Assembly: GCF_022095695.1 (NCBI RefSeq)
Contig: NZ_JAIFZM010000002.1
Span: 1 to 64,000, forward strand
Reading direction: 5' to 3'
Length of the DNA stretch: 64,000 bases
Origin: Oceanobacillus jordanicus
GTDB lineage: Bacteria > Bacillota > Bacilli > Bacillales > Amphibacillaceae
Both the position numbers and the translations under genes were made by a program. The notes below the pieces were generated by a model, which saw nothing but the letters and a program-made list of their open reading frames with translations, made no database searches and was not told the DNA's origin. Positions 50,668 through 58,789 of the stretch are shown piece after piece. Positions within the stretch are counted from its first letter, which is position 1. Each line of letters begins with the position of its first letter.

Positions 50668-51490
50668 AACTTTTAGCCTCACTTTGAGAAAAATCGGAGA
50701 AATGATATGCCGGCCAAGGCCCTGTTGCTTCAATTCTCCACACGGTGTCTGCCTGCTCTTTTTCAAACCTCAGAATGATATTTATAAAGTTTTCGACTTT
50801 TTCCTTAGGCACCAAGTAGGCACTGTTCCAAACCATCTCTTCTTTTAGACCTGTCATATCCTTGTTCCAGTTTTTCTTTACGGTATAGTTTGTTGCAACG
50901 TCTTTTACTAATCGATGGAGGGTTTCTCCAAATCTGTCTTTTTCTTGGTCGAGCTGTTTACCAACAAGGGAATCAATCTTCTTTTTTTCGAAGAATTGTC
51001 TGCCTCGAGGAAGTTTTGCTATTTCTTCTTTCTGTTTTTCAATCTCAGGATCTGATTGTTTAATAGATTCACGTAGCTTTTGTTCATTACAATAGATTTT
51101 TAAGGTCCATTCCTCACTAGCATGAAGGGTTTGAAAAGAATCATTAAGCTGTTTTTCGTTAGATCTAATAGTTTCGTAAAGATTTGCTGTGTCCTCGTAA
51201 ATTGTACAAAACTTCAATGGAATAAACGTATATTGTTGGTGAAGTGCTGTAATGGTTTCATGGTGATGAAATGCTTTATTTTGCAACCATTCCATGTCTT
51301 GGTTTAGTTTGGTTTCAATCGTTGCAGCATTATAATCATCTGCTGGTAACGCACATACAATGGCCGTTATGTCGCCAATTGGTAACGAATATATACTGCT
51401 TTTTCCGTCAAAACCTGTCAGATTAGATAAAGATTCCTTTTCCATTTCTTCTGTTGGCACAAGGCCGTATAAATAAATTAGATTACTCAT
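50651..51490 (-). CDS. gvpL: Gas vesicle protein GvpL (GvpF/L family)
   Basis: 279 residues from the ATG at 51490, right after the gvpG stop. Two-domain GvpF/L fold: YLYGLVPTEEMEKE at the start, HHETITALHQQYTFIPLKF in the N-domain and a C-terminal IEATGPWPAYHFSDF. An internal Lys/Glu-rich stretch (about 145-175) links the halves. GvpF/L proteins are chaperone-like partners of GvpA. Confidence 0.93.
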   Translation of the reverse strand: MSNLIYLYGLVPTEEMEKESLSNLTGFDGKSSIYSLPIGDITAIVCALPADDYNAATIETKLNQDMEWLQNKAFHHHETITALHQQYTFIPLKFCTIYEDTANLYETIRSNEKQLNDSFQTLHASEEWTLKIYCNEQKLRESIKQSDPEIEKQKEEIAKLPRGRQFFEKKKIDSLVGKQLDQEKDRFGETLHRLVKDVATNYTVKKNWNKDMTGLKEEMVWNSAYLVPKEKVENFINIILRFEKEQADTVWRIEATGPWPAYHFSDFSQSEAKSYANNS

Positions 51491-51491
51491 T

Positions 51492-51746
51492 TTAATCCTC
51501 TTCCTTTTGCGTCGTAAGTGCTTCCCATTGTTCCATTTCTTTTTTCTTAGCCACTTCATAACGTAAAAGTAATTCTGTTTCTTTCGCTTTATACGTTTCT
51601 TCAGGTATTTCTTCCAATTCGTACATCATCTGCAATTGAATAAGCTTTTGCTGTATTGTCGGTAGGTCATATAGTTCCTTATCGACTTCTTCCTGTACTT
51701 TCTTGGCTATACCGATAATGGTTTTAATAGACCCTGAGACAAGCAT
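51492..51746 (-). CDS. gvpG: Gas vesicle protein GvpG
   Basis: 84 residues, helical and charged, MLVSGSIKTIIGIAKKVQEEVDKELYDLPTIQQ..., typical GvpG. Its ATG overlaps the gvpF stop (TGATG). Confidence 0.9.
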   Translation of the reverse strand: MLVSGSIKTIIGIAKKVQEEVDKELYDLPTIQQKLIQLQMMYELEEIPEETYKAKETELLLRYEVAKKKEMEQWEALTTQKEED

Positions 51747-52513
51747 CAGGCTTCCTCAACACTTAGACGAATATTGATGAAATTATAGGCTGGCCATGGA
51801 CCAGTGTATTGAAAGTCTACTTTATCCTTCCACTGATCATGCCGTTCATTGACCAGTTCATCGAATTGCTCCTCTTTTTCGCGGTCGACTAAAAAGGAGG
51901 CATTTAATAAAATTTTCTCCCCTTGTGTCTCATTTGAAGTAGCTGCAGTTGCCTGGGATTTAAGAGGGTGGTAAATGTTTTTTTGCACATCCTGTCTAAG
52001 GCTCGTGATGAAACTCTTCGCTGCTCCGCCAAGCTTTATACGGTCATAGTACCCAGCTGCGGCTGACTTGCTCTTCGTGGTCGCTGCCATTTTCCCCAGC
52101 TCAGGATCTTCCTGTACTTTCTTTTCTAGCCACTCCTTTTTTCCAATCACCTTTAAACCAACTTCAATTTTCCCCTTAATCTCTGGAAAAATTTCAGTAA
52201 ACTGGCCATAAAGGTTTTCGAGTAATATTTGGACATCCTTCTCCGTTTTAAATACATTTCCGAAACTGATAGGGATGACTGTATCATTTGCTTCCATCAC
52301 TCTTGAAACCATTGATTGGTGCATCATTAAATTTTCCTTGTTTGGGTGATAGATTTTCATGGGAGCTACACAGGCGATCATCGCAGCATCTTGATATTGG
52401 ACAGCGAAGGTATCCCTTGGAACTCCATCAATATCGATGGGGCCATAATCAATTGGTTCGCTTGTTTGGACTGCGCAAAAAATGTAGATTCCGGTTTGTT
52501 CTGTTTCGGTCAT
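51746..52513 (-). CDS. gvpF: Gas vesicle protein GvpF (GvpF/L family)
   Basis: 255 residues. TGIYIFCAVQTSEPIDYG at the start, VMEANDTVIPISFGNVFKT in the N-domain, and C-terminal FQYTGPWPAYNFINIRL, shared with GvpL. Only 38 bases separate it from gvpR; in Bacillus megaterium gvpN stands in this junction, so gvpN is missing here. Confidence 0.93.
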   Translation of the reverse strand: MTETEQTGIYIFCAVQTSEPIDYGPIDIDGVPRDTFAVQYQDAAMIACVAPMKIYHPNKENLMMHQSMVSRVMEANDTVIPISFGNVFKTEKDVQILLENLYGQFTEIFPEIKGKIEVGLKVIGKKEWLEKKVQEDPELGKMAATTKSKSAAAGYYDRIKLGGAAKSFITSLRQDVQKNIYHPLKSQATAATSNETQGEKILLNASFLVDREKEEQFDELVNERHDQWKDKVDFQYTGPWPAYNFINIRLSVEEA

Positions 52514-52551
52514 TTATCCGTCACTCCTTTACATACCATCGAAGGCATCAT

Positions 52552-52809
52552 TTATTCAATCTTGCTTCGGTAGCGGATATCTAGGCGCTTAAATGAAGTT
52601 ACCTCTTCTTCATCATTTAAAAAGACTTCATAAATACCTAGCATTTCATCCTTTGCGTATTTTCTCATATACTCTTTTTCTTCGATCACTTCGATCGTTA
52701 CTCTCCAGCCATTCTCTTCTCCTTTTTCTACGGATGTAATTTTATGAGGGGGAGCAACGTTTGCTCTGAAAAATTCCGCTACATTATCCATTAATTCTTT
52801 AATAGCCAT
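52552..52809 (-). CDS. gvpR: Gas vesicle protein GvpR (GvpO family)
   Basis: 85 residues from the ATG at 52809 (TTGGAGG upstream); a TTG four codons earlier is less likely. VTIEVIEEKEYMRKYAKDEMLGIYEVFLNDEEEVTSFKRL is the GvpO/GvpR core. Accessory protein of unknown mechanism. Confidence 0.88.
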   Translation of the reverse strand: MAIKELMDNVAEFFRANVAPPHKITSVEKGEENGWRVTIEVIEEKEYMRKYAKDEMLGIYEVFLNDEEEVTSFKRLDIRYRSKIE

Positions 52810-52905
52810 TGCATCCTCCAACTCCTTTAAATAAGGGGAGGACAGCAGGCACCATCCTACTGTTCTCCAGTGAACATTGCGTCTTTTCCATCATTTGACA
52901 CGCAC

Positions 52906-53166
52906 TTATATACTAAACTGAGCATTTCGTTCATTTTGCTGTGCTGGTAAGCCTTCTTCCTCAACGTCATCCCGTAGTAGCCCAACAGCTTCTGCATAGC
53001 GCAACCACGTATCAACACTTGCGATGACAACTCTTGCTTCCACAGTTAAAATCTCGATACCTACTACGGAAACTCTCACATAGGCATCAATTACGATCCC
53101 TTTATCAAGAATTCGGTCAATAACCTCTGCTAAGCTTGAACTGTCTGTACTCTTTTGTACTGCCAT
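52906..53166 (-). CDS. gvpB: Gas vesicle structural protein GvpA/GvpB
   Basis: 86 residues: [52 protein letters not shown] is the full GvpA shell motif of two amphipathic strands between helices. It is the only major-shell-type gene in the cluster; GvpS and GvpJ are divergent. Bacillus megaterium has both gvpA and gvpB. Confidence 0.93.
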   Translation of the reverse strand: MAVQKSTDSSSLAEVIDRILDKGIVIDAYVRVSVVGIEILTVEARVVIASVDTWLRYAEAVGLLRDDVEEEGLPAQQNERNAQFSI

Positions 53167-53190
53167 GATTCATTCTCCTTTCGCAATCGA

Positions 53191-53676
53191 TTATTTTGAA
53201 CCTAATGTCTTTATATCCTTAGGTGACTTTATATTTGTGGCCTTCTTGATATCTGCCGTGCTCTTAAGATCACTAATGCCTTTGATATGGGAAATACCTT
53301 TTATATCATTCGGCCCTTTTATGGTGCGAGCTCGGCCTTTGGTACGGTTGCCATTACTTACTTTCTCCTGTAATGCTTCACCGGCTTCTTTAGCATCACT
53401 CAATTTGTCCCGAACAGCCAACAGACTGTCCTGCATCGTTTCCTTCGCAGTTTCGGCTCGTGAATGAACTTTCTTATTGTTATTTTCTTTGACCTTTTTT
53501 AACTTGTTGGCAGCCATTTCTGCTTGTGATCTTGCTTTCTCTTCTACTTTATCTTTCATAAGGTTTGTTGCTTTTTCTTGCACTTTGTCCTTTGCTTTCT
53601 CTTCGATCGCATCAGGTGTTTTTTCAAGTGCCTTCTTTGCAACCTTTTTAACTGTTTTCTTGACTACATCTGCCAT
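53191..53676 (-). CDS. gvpQ: Gas vesicle protein GvpQ
   Basis: 161 residues, Lys/Glu/Ala-rich and helical (VVKKTVKKVAKKALEKTPDA), with a C-terminal run of short repeats built on DIKGI/DLKS/DIKKA/NIKS/DIKT (about 122-158). Fits GvpQ by place between gvpP and the shell gene. Role unknown. Confidence 0.75.
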   Translation of the reverse strand: MADVVKKTVKKVAKKALEKTPDAIEEKAKDKVQEKATNLMKDKVEEKARSQAEMAANKLKKVKENNNKKVHSRAETAKETMQDSLLAVRDKLSDAKEAGEALQEKVSNGNRTKGRARTIKGPNDIKGISHIKGISDLKSTADIKKATNIKSPKDIKTLGSK

Positions 53677-53688
53677 TAAATTCCCCCT

Positions 53689-54150
53689 TTACGGTGATTG
53701 TTCATCCTTCCCAACCACCTCAAGTAAAGTATTTAACTTGTCTTCAATCCGTTGCAGATTATTATGGAGGTTTTTATTTTCCTCTTTTAACTCCTCGTAT
53801 TTTTCTTGATAAGGATCTTGGTTGTTCTCCCACGCATCTGGATTGGTTTCCTGTCTTGGTTCGTGCAATTTGTCGGTGTACTTTTGGATGTAACCTGTTG
53901 CATTCTGGCGTAAAGCTAACATAGCCTGCTCTGTAAGCATATCCTGGGCAGTTCGCAGTACTTCCCGTCCAGCAATTTTAAGCACAGAAGATTGACCTAT
54001 TCGGTTAACGATTCTTTTACCGTTTTCTGGACTAGCTAAGAAACCAAAACCAGCTCCTACAATTCCTCCTGCAAGAGCATATGGGACGGATGGTTGCTGC
54101 TTTTGTTCCATCTTGTGTCTGGATACCGTTTTATTCTCCTTGTCACACAC
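53689..54150 (-). CDS. gvpP: Gas vesicle protein GvpP (YtxH-like)
   Basis: 153 residues from a GTG at 54150 nine bases after AAAGGAG; an ATG 13 codons later lacks a good ribosome site. ALAGGIVGAGFGFLASPENGKR is a YtxH-type glycine-rich hydrophobic segment, followed by helices and a coiled coil (EKYEELKEENKNLHNNLQRI). First gene of the visible cluster and paralogous in plan to GvpT. Confidence 0.78.
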   Translation of the reverse strand: MCDKENKTVSRHKMEQKQQPSVPYALAGGIVGAGFGFLASPENGKRIVNRIGQSSVLKIAGREVLRTAQDMLTEQAMLALRQNATGYIQKYTDKLHEPRQETNPDAWENNQDPYQEKYEELKEENKNLHNNLQRIEDKLNTLLEVVGKDEQSP

Positions 54151-54379
54151 TTGCTTGCTCCTTTCTGGGGATCTTATTTATTATCTATGAAGTTTGTTAT
54201 CTATAGCCTTACGGGACACAGGCGAAACTCGGTATAAAGGCACATTTTAAATAAATACCAAATATTACATCAATTATTTCTTTGCAAGCCATTTTTGAAA
54301 TATAGAAAGAGGATGATATGGGGGATACTCCGAAAAAGATGACAAAGGTTACTTTTTCGTTACACTTTTGTTTATGGAG

Positions 54380-54527
54380 ATAAAGTGAAACTTCAATCAG
54401 TGGGGGTTTTGTTCTTCCCCCATTGATTGTTAGTTGAACGAATCGGGGTGTTAGCGTCCGTTTACTCCCACTTAAACTCACTTCATGTTTTGAAGTGGGG
54501 ATCTTACGGACGGTTGCCCCGGGATAA
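54380..54527 (+). repeat. 150-bp structured repeat, copy C
   Basis: Direct copy of 23793-23947. The first stem is CAATCAGT/ATTGATTG here against CACTCAGT/ACTGAGTG in copy A, a paired change that keeps the helix. It lies between the gvp cluster and the next stress gene. The rest of 54151-54379 must hold the gvp promoter; I could not assign it. Confidence 0.8.
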
Positions 54528-54529
54528 AA

Positions 54530-54568
54530 ATAGCCTACAGAAGAAAGAATTCTTTTCTCCTGTAGGCA
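54530..54568 (-). terminator. Intrinsic terminator of the GspM-like gene
   Basis: On the minus strand GCCTACAGGAG / CTTCTGTAGGC is followed by TATTTTTAT. Confidence 0.75.
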
Positions 54569-54582
54569 TCGCTACAAAGTAG

Positions 54583-54924
54583 TTAAATATCTATTTGTTC
54601 TTGGTTTGTTACAACAAGCAAGGTCTTCCCTTTATCTAATTCAACTTTTAATTGTTCAGACTTCGATTTATCAAAGCCAATCTCATTTAGTTTTGAACGT
54701 ATGGTGTCCCCTTTACCTTTGAAAACATTTTTGAGTGCCGTACTAACGCCGGTTACTTTTGCTCCGATTTTATTTGCATCGGTTTCTTTTCTTGCTCTGC
54801 GATCATGATCATTATCTATAGAAAGGATATAGATATCATCATCAGGTATACCATCGTTACGGAGTTTATCAACCGCTTCACTTAATTGGTCGTCGTTATG
54901 GTAAATTTTAAATTTAGGTTCCAT
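54583..54924 (-). CDS. General stress protein, YflT/GSP17M-like
   Basis: 113 residues, MEPKFKIYHNDDQLSEAVDKLRNDGIPDDDIYILS, the N-terminal motif of heat-induced stress protein YflT (PF11181). The last residues LDKGKTLLVVTNQEQ complete the small alpha/beta fold. Members belong to the sigma-B regulon in Bacillus. AAAAAGGAGGGACCC before the ATG. Confidence 0.82.
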   Translation of the reverse strand: MEPKFKIYHNDDQLSEAVDKLRNDGIPDDDIYILSIDNDHDRRARKETDANKIGAKVTGVSTALKNVFKGKGDTIRSKLNEIGFDKSKSEQLKVELDKGKTLLVVTNQEQIDI

Positions 54925-55026
54925 TTAGGGTCCCTCCTTTTTGTAGAAGGTACCCTGCTTTGTAATAACTCAAACCAGCTCCAAAATGATGTTCACTTAT
55001 GGAGTGATAGGGAAATAGGCTTCCTG

Positions 55027-55440
55027 TTATGGCATCATCATAAATAAAGAAACTAATGCAATAATTGGCACCCCTAAAGCCAAAGCTAAACTAATCAGTG
55101 TAAATGATTGTACAATTGGCTTAGCCTCTGGTGTGACATCTACATTGCGTTGTAGAAAAATAAAGAAAACAGCGTAAGCCATAATGAAGAGAACAATGAG
55201 ACCGGGAATATACAACTCTTCCACCGAGTTAACGGGCGTAAGATTTATGTAGCCGAACACAATTAATAATAGCGGGATTGTTTCGCTAAGTGCTACACCG
55301 ATAAAAAATTTCTGTTGGATGCTTGCTTGTGCTGCTGGTTCTTCTTTTAGTTTTCCCACTAAGACTTTATAAAGAGTAAGTATTGGTAATGCAGCCAGAA
55401 CAGCAGCTGCGACAAAATAATAGACCACCATTTTATCCAC
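55027..55440 (-). CDS. Four-helix membrane protein with ATP-synthase-c-like half
   Basis: 137 residues, AAAGGAGGTGG before the ATG. Helices at about 5-27, 44-64, 76-95 and 108-132. The first half resembles subunit c: a polar loop GKLKEEPAAQASIQQ with a proline at the place of RQP, then FFIGVALSETIPLLLIVFGY, close to [16 protein letters not shown] of the atpE gene in this window, including the carboxylate. Two extra helices follow. The glycine motif of helix 1 is absent, so ring packing is doubtful. Function unknown. Confidence 0.7.
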   Translation of the reverse strand: MDKMVVYYFVAAAVLAALPILTLYKVLVGKLKEEPAAQASIQQKFFIGVALSETIPLLLIVFGYINLTPVNSVEELYIPGLIVLFIMAYAVFFIFLQRNVDVTPEAKPIVQSFTLISLALALGVPIIALVSLFMMMP

Positions 55441-55641
55441 CTCCTTTCAACAACAAGTTGTAGTACGGCTTAACAGGGTGAATGTTTCATTTTTTCACGG
55501 TTTTTGCAGAGAGAGATAATCGATAAAAACCAGCATATGAAGCACATTTTGAAGGAACTACGTGGGGTTAGCGATTGTTTCCAAAAAGAAACTTGCTTGA
55601 AGCTTACTTTTTTCGATATAATCTAGGAAAGTTCTAGTGTG

Positions 55642-55786
55642 TGTTCAAAAAGGAGGATATAAAGGACCGAGAAGTTCAAGGCGGCGTAGCTTTGAGTGCC
55701 GGAACGTATGCAATTAATACGTGAGGAACGGAAAAGCAAGCTAACGAAGAAATTCGATGTGTCATTTTTACCGGACTTTTTGAACA
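55642..55786 (+). ncRNA. Structured RNA element upstream of the tagO-like gene, short form
   Basis: TGTTCAAAAAG (55642-55652) and CTTTTTGAACA (55776-55786) pair perfectly over 11 bp. The body (AAGTTCAAGGCGGCGTAGCT to the ACCGGACT end) is shared with 33315-33550, but the 92-base GTCCT-loop block is absent. ACGTAT/ATACGT forms an inner hairpin. The rest of the gap 55441-55841 shows no gene. Confidence 0.55.
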
Positions 55787-55841
55787 TCCTCTTCTACGGA
55801 AAAATAGAAGGGTCAGTCATCATGAATTATAGGAGAAATTT

Positions 55842-56921
55842 ATGTTTAATTATGTCGACATTGTAATCGCATTTCTTATCGCAGCTATCTCATCCCTTGT
55901 GTTAACATATCCCGTTATAAAGTTTGCTAACGTCATTGGGGCAGTGGATCTGCCAAACCACCGAAAAGTACATAAAAAAGTTACGCCAAGACTTGGTGGC
56001 ATTGCTATCTTCCTTGGTGCGTTTTTGGGTGCACTTTATTTACAGCCCAGCCATCCGCATCTACCGGAAATACTAATCGGTGCACTGGTTATCATTTTGA
56101 CAGGTGCTTTAGATGATCGCTTCAGTATCAGGCCAGTAGTTAAGCTGACAGGCCAATTAGTTGCTGCTTCTTTTCTTGTTTCGTCAGGCCTAATCATTGA
56201 AAAACTTACCTTGCCGTTCTTCGGTACAGTCGAATTGGGCTTTGTTAGCGTGCTGATCACGGTTTTATGGGTCGTGGGGATTACGAATGCAATCAATTTG
56301 ATCGATGGTCTGGACGGGCTTGCGACAGGTGTCACAACGATTGCGTTAATAAGTATATTTATCATGGCGCTTATCGATGCCCAACTTCTTGTCGCCTATT
56401 TAAGTATCGTATTAATTGGCGCAAATCTTGGGTTTTTATTTCATAACTTTTACCCAGCAAAGATTTATATGGGAGATTCCGGATCAAATTTTCTCGGGTA
56501 TATGATTGCAGTCGTGTCGATGCTCGGTTTGTTTAAAAATATCGCTTTGTTCAGCTTTATTATTCCAATTATAGTACTGGCAGTGCCAATATTCGACACC
56601 TTATTTGCGATTGTAAGAAGGGCGTATAATAAAGAAAATATTATGATGGCGGATAATAAGCATGTTCATTATCAACTCCTTCATGCAGGATACAGTCATC
56701 GCACCACGGTACTCATTATCTATGGGTTTAGTGCCTTATTTGGAGCCATGGCTATTTTGTTCTCGAATGCGAATATCACCATTTCCTTTGTAATTACGCT
56801 GTTTGTTTTAGCACTATTACATATTTTTGCGGAGCTTGCCGGAATTGTGATGGGTGGGAAGCGCCCGGTACTTGATTCAATCGGGAGACTATTTAAGAAG
56901 AAACGTAACACGGAGGATTGA
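55842..56921 (+). CDS. tagO: Undecaprenyl-phosphate GlcNAc-1-phosphate transferase (TagO/WecA-like)
   Basis: 359 residues, about ten membrane helices. Catalytic loops DLPNHRKVHKKVTPRLGG, NAINLIDGLDGLATG, KIYMGDSGSNFLGY and the histidine loop HVHYQLLHAGYSHRTTV are those of the MraY/WecA family, TagO type. Starts teichoic acid or other wall polymer synthesis on undecaprenyl phosphate at the inner membrane face. Confidence 0.92.
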   Translation: MFNYVDIVIAFLIAAISSLVLTYPVIKFANVIGAVDLPNHRKVHKKVTPRLGGIAIFLGAFLGALYLQPSHPHLPEILIGALVIILTGALDDRFSIRPVVKLTGQLVAASFLVSSGLIIEKLTLPFFGTVELGFVSVLITVLWVVGITNAINLIDGLDGLATGVTTIALISIFIMALIDAQLLVAYLSIVLIGANLGFLFHNFYPAKIYMGDSGSNFLGYMIAVVSMLGLFKNIALFSFIIPIIVLAVPIFDTLFAIVRRAYNKENIMMADNKHVHYQLLHAGYSHRTTVLIIYGFSALFGAMAILFSNANITISFVITLFVLALLHIFAELAGIVMGGKRPVLDSIGRLFKKKRNTED

Positions 56922-57046
56922 ATAATTACGGAAAATAAGTACAACTTAGAAAATAGACTCTCAGAGGTTGATTAGATGACGTAATACCTTTAGGTAGTAT
57001 ATGCTAGAGAAAGCATAGATATATTTATCAGAAAGAAGGAGTTCTA

Positions 57047-58456
57047 ATGGCAAAACAACAAATTGGCGTTATAGGTTTGGCAGTAATGGGAAAAAACCTT
57101 GCCTTAAATATTGAAAGTAGAGGCTACTCTGTTGCTGTGTTTAATCGCTCACCAGAGAAAACAGAAGCGTTCTTAAACGAAGAGGCAAAAGGAAAGAATT
57201 TTGTCGGAAGCACAACGATTGAAGAATTTGTTCAGTCACTGGAAAAACCTCGTAAGATTATGTTAATGGTTAAAGCAGGCCCTGCAACGGATGCAACCAT
57301 TGAATCATTAAAACCCCACTTGGAGAAAGGGGATATCTTAATTGATGGCGGAAACACGCTATTTGAAGATACGATCCGCCGTAATAAGAGCTTGAGTGAA
57401 TCCGGTATTCATTTCATCGGCACAGGCGTATCAGGTGGAGAAGAAGGCGCACTTAAAGGCCCGTCTATTATGCCAGGTGGCCAAAAAGAAGCCTATGATT
57501 TAGTCGCACCAATCTTTGAAGCTATTGCAGCAAAAGTAGATGGCGACAGCTGTACCACGTACATCGGGCCAGACGGTGCCGGCCATTATGTGAAAATGGT
57601 GCATAACGGAATTGAATATGGTGACATGCAATTAATCTCAGAAGCCTACTTCATTCTGAAACATGTATTAGGCTTGGATGCACAGGAGCTACATGAGGTA
57701 TTCACCGAATGGAATAAAGGCGAGCTTGACAGTTATTTAATTGAAATAACCGCGGATATATTCACGAAAAATGATGAAGAAACAGGCAAACCAATGGTTG
57801 ATGTTATCCTTGATAAAGCCGGCCAAAAAGGTACCGGAAAATGGACAAGTAAAAATGCCCTTGATTTAGGGGTGCCACTTCCATTGATCACAGAATCTGT
57901 ATTTGCTCGTTACATTTCCTCATTAAAAGAAGAACGCGTTCATGCTAGCGGTGTTATTTCAGGACCAACACCTAAAGCTTATGAAGGGGACAAGAAAGAG
58001 CTTATTGAAGCAATTCGCAAAGCTTTATATATGAGTAAAATTTGTTCGTACGCTCAAGGCTTCGCCCAAATGCGTGCACAGTCTGAGGAAAATGGCTGGG
58101 ACTTAAACTATGGCGATATTGCCATGATTTGGCGCGGAGGTTGTATCATTCGTGCACATTTCCTACAAAAAATCAAAGATGCCTATGACCGTGATCCTGA
58201 ATTGAAAAATCTTCTGCTTGATCCATACTTCAAGGAAATTGTTGAAGGTTATCAGTCAGCACTTCGTGAAGTGGTTGCCGTTGCAATTAAAAATGGAATT
58301 GCTGTTCCAACACTTTCTAGTGCTGTTGCATACTTTGACAGCTACCGTAGTGAGGATCTTCCAGCAAATCTTATCCAAGCACAGCGTGATTATTTTGGTG
58401 CCCATACCTTTGAACGAAAAGATAAAGAAGGCGTATTCCACCATAGCTGGTTCTAA
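57047..58456 (+). CDS. gnd: 6-phosphogluconate dehydrogenase (decarboxylating)
   Basis: 469 residues. Rossmann motif [22 protein letters not shown] suited to NADP, substrate loop [20 protein letters not shown] and catalytic [15 protein letters not shown]. Oxidises 6-phosphogluconate to ribulose 5-phosphate and CO2. Functional partner of zwf at 45.2-46.7 kb. AAAGAAGGAG before the ATG. Confidence 0.97.
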   Translation: MAKQQIGVIGLAVMGKNLALNIESRGYSVAVFNRSPEKTEAFLNEEAKGKNFVGSTTIEEFVQSLEKPRKIMLMVKAGPATDATIESLKPHLEKGDILIDGGNTLFEDTIRRNKSLSESGIHFIGTGVSGGEEGALKGPSIMPGGQKEAYDLVAPIFEAIAAKVDGDSCTTYIGPDGAGHYVKMVHNGIEYGDMQLISEAYFILKHVLGLDAQELHEVFTEWNKGELDSYLIEITADIFTKNDEETGKPMVDVILDKAGQKGTGKWTSKNALDLGVPLPLITESVFARYISSLKEERVHASGVISGPTPKAYEGDKKELIEAIRKALYMSKICSYAQGFAQMRAQSEENGWDLNYGDIAMIWRGGCIIRAHFLQKIKDAYDRDPELKNLLLDPYFKEIVEGYQSALREVVAVAIKNGIAVPTLSSAVAYFDSYRSEDLPANLIQAQRDYFGAHTFERKDKEGVFHHSWF

Positions 58457-58475
58457 AGCAATTAGATAGAGATAC

Positions 58476-58516
58476 AAAACCCGACAACTGTGAAAATGTG
58501 CAGCTGTCGGGTTTTT
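58476..58516 (+). terminator. Intrinsic terminator after gnd
   Basis: AAACCCGACA / TGTCGGGTTT stem with an inner CAACTG/CAGCTG and a T tail. Confidence 0.88.
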
Positions 58517-58662
58517 GATTGTCTATCTTCCGTTAATAGTCCTTTAGATGGAGCAACGCTGTGCGTTCAATTAAATAGTTGGACTTCCTTTTTTAATACA
58601 TAATGAACAGGTAACGAGGGAAAATTGTAGTTAAATTTTAAATAAACAGACTTCTTACCCAG

Positions 58663-58687
58663 GACTATTGGCGCTATTACAATAGTC
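58663..58687. promoter_or_regulatory. Dyad upstream of the giant protease gene
   Basis: GACTATTG and CAATAGTC are perfect inverted arms nine bases apart, about 100 bases before the start codon. Possible operator; no T-run. The rest of 58517-58789 is AT-rich leader. Confidence 0.45.
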
Positions 58688-58789
58688 TTGTTTTCTGTAT
58701 GATATTAATATCTGAATATTATGTCACGAAACATTCAGAGAAGGAGGAACTTTTTATTTAGTAGATTACTATTTTAGAGGGGGAGAGAA

